The notes under the pieces: generated by a model
Seen by the model: only the letters and a program-made list of their open reading frames with translations
Told to the model about the DNA's origin: nothing
The model's database searches: none
In this document: one piece after another, positions 62,001-64,000 of the stretch
Numbering within the stretch: the first letter of the stretch is position 1
How the letters are laid out: every line of letters starts with the position of its first letter
Source: Streptomyces sp. NBC_01669
Lineage (GTDB): Bacteria; Actinomycetota; Actinomycetes; Streptomycetales; Streptomycetaceae
Assembly: GCF_026339735.1 (NCBI RefSeq)
Contig: NZ_JAPEQG010000001.1
Span: 8,121,001-8,185,000 of the forward strand
Length of the DNA: 64,000 nucleotides
Reading direction: 5' to 3'
Position numbers and translations under genes: made by a program

Positions 62001-64000
62001 TCTCACCTTCGCCCACTACGCCGCGAGGGAACCCCTCACCGGGGACCTGGACCAGGACGTGGACGGGTACCTCGGCTCCATCGACGTGGCCCTGGCGGAC
62101 GACAACCGCGCGCTCGTACGCGACGCCGTCCGGCCGGCCTGGCGCCGGGGCGACGACGAGCGCCGTGCTGCGGTGGAGGAGCGGGTCGAGCGGGTGCGCG
62201 CGCGCTTCACCGCACTGGACCCGGTCACCCCGGCGACCTGGGAGTACACCGGCCGCGTGCGGTACGCGAACCGGATGCACGAGGGCCTGCTCAGCGGACA
62301 CGAGGGGCTCCTGTCCAGGCTGGCCTCGGGAGCAAAGAATCCGGAAGAGGGCTCCGCGTACCTCAACGGCGCCCTGCACGCCCACCTCGGCTCGGGCTGG
62401 GGCGGCATCTCCTACACGTACGTCGCGAATCCCGAGGACGGCACGGTGGACCTGCTGGTCTACGCGCGGGCCACGCGCCGGGCCCGTTCGGGAAACGGCT
62501 ACGTGTGGGAGAACAGCGGCGCCCGGCCCAAGGACGGCCCGCTCCCGATCGAATACGCCGAGGAGGCCCCCGAGCTGATCCGCTCCCGCGAGCTGGTCGA
62601 GCGGCTGCGGACCCGGGCCGGCATCGACACGCTGGTCGACGCCTTCCGCGCCAGGCAGGGCAGGGCGGGACTCCGGACCTCGCCGGCTCCGCACTCGGAA
62701 AGGGTCAGCCGAGGCCCCTGGACGCCCGAGCCCGGCCCGTCCGCCGTGCGTCGCGACGCCGCCTGGGCCGCGCGCCGGGACGACGCCCCGGTGGTGCACC
62801 TCAGCACGGAGCGGTTCGACCCGTCGCGCACCATGGCCGAGGGGCACACCACTCTGATCCGGTCGCAGATCCGGCGGATCCAGGTGACCCCGGAGGCGTG
62901 GGTCCGCGACGTGACGCTGGAACTCCCCGTCATCGGCCTGCGCACCGCCGACCGGGAGGTCTTCGAGCAGCGGCTCCAGGGCATCCTGGACCAGGCGCTG
63001 AACGACCGCGGGCACAGGTTCAAGGACTCCGGCGACCGGCTGTACGTACGCGTCGAGCTGAAGCGGGGCGCCACGCACGAAGAGGCGATCACCGTCACCT
63101 CGACCCCGAAGGGGGAGCTCCTGCCGGACGCGGACCAACTGCACCTCGACCTCGGGGAGACCGACGAGATCCTGCTCCACGAACTGCTGCACTACCTCGG
63201 TGAGTCCGACCGCTACGCCTCCGAGAACGCGGTGTTCCGCTCCTCCGCCGACTCGACGGCGGTGAAGGAGCACGGGGTCATGGCGGACCCCGAGGGCGGG
63301 CTCGTCGTCACGGAGGACTCGCTCGCCGCCATCGAGGCCGCGCACGCCACCGGGCCGGTCCTCCGGGACCACCCACTGCCGTCGCCCGCGGGGACACCGA
63401 CCCCCGGCCCGGACGAGACCCACAGCGTCCTGTTCGCCGAAGGCGTCCGTGTCGGCGGCCCGCAGACCGATGCGCTGCGCCCACTGGCGCGGCGGCTCGC
63501 GACGTACGCGCACGAGCACCGCGCGATGCCCGGGGCTGTGCCGGACATCCGGATCGTGGGGTACGGCGACGGGCAGTCGCTCGCCCTCTCCTCGGCCGCC
63601 GCCCGGCAGAAGGGGCATCGGCGCGCCGAGGCCGCGGGTACGGTGCTGCTCCGCTTGGTGTCGGAGGAGCTGGACACGCTGGGCGCGGAGCAGGGGCTCG
63701 CGGACCGGTTCAGGTTCACCACGACCGGGTCGGCCACCTCGCACCGGGCGAGCGCCCTGCTCGAGCCGGAGCTGCGTACGAGCGGCCGCAGCGCGGTCAT
63801 CACGGTCGACTACCCGGCGACGCCGGAATCCGTCACCGCCGAGCCGCAGCCGCAGCCGCAGCAGGAGCCGGAGTCCCGGGGAGAGGCGCAGTCCCCGGGC
63901 GAGCCGGAGTCCGGCGCGGTCCCGGAGCCCGGCAGCGTGGCCGATACCCCGGTTGTCCAGGAGGACCCGGAGCACACCCTCGAGGCGGCCGACCCGAGCC
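53020..64000 (+). CDS. Giant multidomain T7SS-linked protein (toxin/effector candidate), 3' end outside the window
   Basis: The ATG at 53020 overlaps the preceding stop, and the frame has no stop to the window edge: 3660 codons. By residue: 1-120 helical WXG100/CpnT-like head (LPQKALEAGQVHERLAQDLD, MPEEARRQFQQTVDSLT); ~121-148 hydrophobic; ~338-647 Asn/Gly/Thr/Pro linker; ~648-827 OTU/papain-like fold without catalytic Cys; a duplicated ~100-residue module (~850-1090); PPPPAYEEAG and acidic runs; helical domains to ~1600; Lys-rich KKKAKKR; ~1768-2850 helical repeats with PDL/PxL turns (HPDLLDTL, NPQLAATL); Pro/Ala spacer; ~3248-3444 zinc-protease-like domain with HELLHYLGESD (His3387, Glu3388, His3391, Asp3397) and a Met turn GVMADP (Met3421); ~3468-3604 OmpA-like fold (IRIVGYGDG). 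Similar giants occur beside actinobacterial T7SS; the function of this one is unknown. Confidence 0.88.
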   Translation, partial: MSPAIDPGLGGWPDWARKLVMILTGDLPPSALPQKALEAGQVHERLAQDLDTIVEMARNASLKIGDGMPEEARRQFQQTVDSLTTGRGKSRLDEFKAQLHGVRADLQDKSQQIYEMYWQVMAALLQMLALLAWVAFLAVFGFGGLGGLSEAIFNRARVAVLASIATLLQRVKVLPGVFEALEEALLSFAVQLGNKLFGNKLFRRNDLDWGSIGKDGLFGFFAGGIGEILGGAFHKGKDLLSKLGKNANDFGGVKNPPDFGQRVLKEAGDNVNDFVSEGFGESLGAAAMGLFFEGFGFTWATFLGAGSSGVVERNLEHGAAGGASWLRNKFLKPPPTPDGVNSSSHNWPTRSANPDSTPNSNSDSGSSRNNDRSNGTNGRTGPRTDFNPSGPTRRPPLTTSNGDANGTGGGDPTRNGGGNPNGSGNPNGTGNRNGSGSGRPPVVATSTQDLPDISTYQPGSDTPPSTPSTPTPDVVRSGAGQDTWQLPNRPQGFVADPAGTPGTLPPNGKDGPPRTVTGPGSTGVLPGTGPVSGDATPDGQRPGPQSVRMPVPTVEVNPVQAPGTDPAPGTTPVNPSDPATGTGPRSMPEPSVFETGDLTFPLEDLNDTGTIDTGTIDTRTSDTGTGTTDTGTPWSGPASPDQEVRGQNELTMDQQETLIVQGVIPRASGMGEDSLVLALGATAPDLVTGTPAEIRAHLSQALVAELEADPGAGTRPLWTAVDAQAQASVASDRTADRLRIGDPLPRSEIYAQELRAVNRAWGDDERRSLAYAMSTYTSASDATDDVLPLVAGQVYGLTVNVVQPNGTTTLVGSPDGRSVTVARLPRPRRARKSSRDRDRWLAAARPEESPEKHRLSDEAFQHHWEQLPTDTVGFVRAATAARSLLADHGRAAGPLTSTPFSELDADDRAARRLAVILHGDSDLYKDPARRDEALAWALHLLGDPAPARPVTESSVEPEAVPAAVSTTETDPDTFVNDRDDDSDGTRVPERSFQIRWDKIKADTAELARAAAAARSLLVEHGRVTDPLTATPFSELDNDARAARRLTELLYSDAGLRTDPARRAEARAWAVQLLEDPLFPHTATHPAPARPVMEPGTVPDDDSDTSSFISSVSSVSSDEGWDRLPDDESSDLAYADSDAVDLAESLPLLPQPDAAEQVAQNETATPPPPAYEEAGASPAQQQPEPPSYTADRAGSVEQQSELPSYRADPAGSPALVSFVSKHLRANRQRTARLLAYQWFDVKAVDRLRRELGLRKADDLLELADTIGRVPEDLPRIAVEMGLTPVRLYKMARDLGADPRHISVVLGPTLREGGDRAARDLARSADWTLGARDRHPEAGAHPQGKGWLLAVAAHYRVSWEGLTYPGQGLAHYLARRASQAPVLTRPDHINIAELVEEWGWDLGFGPRGGSPGTAAWELDTKTPPPGEEPAPSVREQAEQAAEASRQAGTVVDGLLTDKGATVTPQQRATLTETAAAHLFLDPADTEGARTAAARLLDEANDAAETAARRADLPFDPAAFDRLWESARQEAVGENLESALADARGLVGPLRRLPVSFDRDTAPYLRLKPEDQVVRRVAHHLYTWPGDSEGARALAQRLVGDLPPERPGLFAGAKSSAKKKAKKRATAAESGSQEPGTSTGPGTATAATPAAAGSAAAPNSEAGGLFNGIRLSPENAHELVRDAYDQWRAWNPGNDRSTPESRAEFVAEAVPSLLGYADELSRSHPEFVLDGGVVAFLLSHQLHPDSPDNLGPATLTGLARERGVMDAAGRSADLAKAVDDHPWLIALLAAHPDLLDTLGNPDLQGEVGPLLRDGAAVERILGDGYMLRELETDRNLRHIVLRNHRVVMGLDGNLELVRLVMGHDQLSLTNHLVADVPHFAALLIDLDAQGTDGKAELLRVLGAIKDSLDLQYEMFDHLEAFADSNEIHRLLTDRPLLSAMRTHPAQIKTVLGVPGMLAAAHLDPGTLSVLDSDPFLSDVLLDVPKLGKELAADPGLLRAAYANPQLAATLSDQPSALAQALTTKDHGTLERALASAAPKPTEEESTSRPDVDQGTEPAFHRVLRTALTGHQNLVGSLIAEPELTRILTQSPDLLSAPHEYRRLLHPAHGVDARSLLLNHEDALLVPGMLRAMLRHPSVQGISPALTDELLVLAERLRGRPELAETYHRSGAWMLRAMVSANSYAVATATEGFVAAAGRDGLLLSVFNENQDLMRLLHEVPDALAALTAGETALLELAARFPLVVNALLGTPAATGAGGRHGRVLKALAAAAAQTPETAHTPGATTTRTAGHWSRFLLGDELLDALATEQAAPLLPLLATDAEIFNAVVERPAVTQIIRQHPQRLTELVDDRVALLSEVKAAGVRTMTETGLDISVHDAARLRTLALSHEAARNVLRGAQDETGLRVLDSLHDAYQEIPGLRDAVATDEGLLHLLYANKELLPTLRHRPDLLPVLTDPSKHAQRALHLNTALTAALRTNGPLHHAFVQDSFLVEELARDWDSGNQIARNRNLFRFVRIPHLQGAFGYKSPAERFIEVSEAMTDALLRDGLRLLPSLRDNDPFFEELFDLYGDGAPERVHRVDAVVRAVTSDADSPLLAAVAGTPGLARILYDAPILASALTAHPNAFLHADEVRGLLSDADLVAGLEQAHTVTEQILASRDLLTAVADEPRLPEAMLKVPGFADLLAHHPDLHPLGAMGLATDVLADPNLVPALHGLQGLAEALIAVPALSGQLRKPGVLSLVRAHRVLVRDAHRQTRLWRALDHLPALVTAVNADPALLAKAARRANLLDSMAEASPELTGEDLRHLFADEAFTTLLNTQPALAKAVLGDPELLRYGLGQPHFEAAVLALGTGKKGKLGKTARAGSGALRRAVDEYGAKLPASATTSEPGPDADPVPAPAPAHVAALEPAPTPVPSPTQARPGTGETPAQAAQLAALAEAVPPVAALLAQDQALTDWLVDRPAILTRLPGQPELAALLLLRPDLVELLEEQPEDAPTLTFAHYAAREPLTGDLDQDVDGYLGSIDVALADDNRALVRDAVRPAWRRGDDERRAAVEERVERVRARFTALDPVTPATWEYTGRVRYANRMHEGLLSGHEGLLSRLASGAKNPEEGSAYLNGALHAHLGSGWGGISYTYVANPEDGTVDLLVYARATRRARSGNGYVWENSGARPKDGPLPIEYAEEAPELIRSRELVERLRTRAGIDTLVDAFRARQGRAGLRTSPAPHSERVSRGPWTPEPGPSAVRRDAAWAARRDDAPVVHLSTERFDPSRTMAEGHTTLIRSQIRRIQVTPEAWVRDVTLELPVIGLRTADREVFEQRLQGILDQALNDRGHRFKDSGDRLYVRVELKRGATHEEAITVTSTPKGELLPDADQLHLDLGETDEILLHELLHYLGESDRYASENAVFRSSADSTAVKEHGVMADPEGGLVVTEDSLAAIEAAHATGPVLRDHPLPSPAGTPTPGPDETHSVLFAEGVRVGGPQTDALRPLARRLATYAHEHRAMPGAVPDIRIVGYGDGQSLALSSAAARQKGHRRAEAAGTVLLRLVSEELDTLGAEQGLADRFRFTTTGSATSHRASALLEPELRTSGRSAVITVDYPATPESVTAEPQPQPQQEPESRGEAQSPGEPESGAVPEPGSVADTPVVQEDPEHTLEAADPS
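55561..56286 (+). repeat. Duplicated ~100-residue module inside the giant gene
   Basis: Two copies spaced 396 bases (132 residues) apart. Copy 1 has AARSLLADHG, PLTSTPFSELDADDRAARRL, KDPARRDEALAWALHLLGDP and APARPV. Copy 2 has AARSLLVEHG, PLTATPFSELDNDARAARRL, TDPARRAEARAWAVQLLEDP and APARPV. An acidic Ser/Thr/Asp segment separates them. Confidence 0.9.

Noticed and set aside
59947..63975. Minus-strand open frame of 1342 codons
   Set aside because: It is the exact codon-phase complement of the giant gene. Its translation is Gly/Arg/Val-rich without domains or a ribosome site.

Overview
The window is about 70% GC, with the codon use, Shine-Dalgarno sites and gene families of a Streptomyces chromosome or a close actinomycete. 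I saw no rRNA, tRNA, CRISPR array or prophage.

Layout. (1) 1-10.45 kb: the end of a secreted subtilisin-type protease, a fragment of a large secreted protein, a DeoR regulator, a membrane protein with a serine-hydrolase motif, a protein joining a beta-helix to an AAA+ ATPase, a small membrane protein, a MOSC-domain protein and a Pro/Gln-rich protein. (2) 10.5-15.95 kb: a gene graveyard. It holds broken pieces of a cyclopropane-fatty-acid-synthase-like methyltransferase, an isoprenyl diphosphate synthase, a histidine kinase, a 2-oxoglutarate/Fe(II) dioxygenase and three transposases, around one intact cytochrome P450. (3) 15.96-19.56 kb: a PadR regulator with an FtsX-type ABC exporter. (4) 19.7-26.45 kb: a sugar island with two solute-binding proteins, a GH13 glucosidase and two permeases. 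It has no ATPase of its own, as is usual where one shared ATPase (MsiK) serves many importers. (5) 26.9-28.5 kb: more broken genes and a second copy of an IS remnant also present in region 2. (6) 28.5-31.9 kb: a large LuxR (LAL) regulator and a shortened LuxR-type protein.

(7) 31.97 kb to the window end: a type VII secretion (T7SS/ESX) locus. Core genes are eccC, eccD, eccB and a mycosin (mycP). Small substrates are three WXG100-class proteins plus two longer helical proteins. Accessory genes are a YbaB/EbfC-family protein, a membrane-anchored B-type lectin, an 847-residue protein ending in an ADP-ribosyltransferase-like fold, and a beta-helix protein with two CbxX-type AAA+ modules. The last gene starts at 53020 and stays open to the edge of the window (at least 3660 codons). 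It has a helical WXG100/CpnT-like head, a long low-complexity linker, a helical-repeat body, a metzincin-like zinc-protease site and an OmpA-like domain.

How the T7SS genes may work together (inference): EccB/C/D form the membrane channel and motor. The double AAA+ protein takes the place of EccA as cytosolic chaperone, and its beta-helix acts as scaffold or recognition part. The WXG100 pairs and the giant protein are the likely cargo. The mycosin has lost its catalytic Asp and probably serves as a structural subunit. No EccE was recognised. The least familiar parts are the giant protein, the pseudo-mycosin, the ART-like protein and the beta-helix/AAA+ family, which has a second member 28 kb away.
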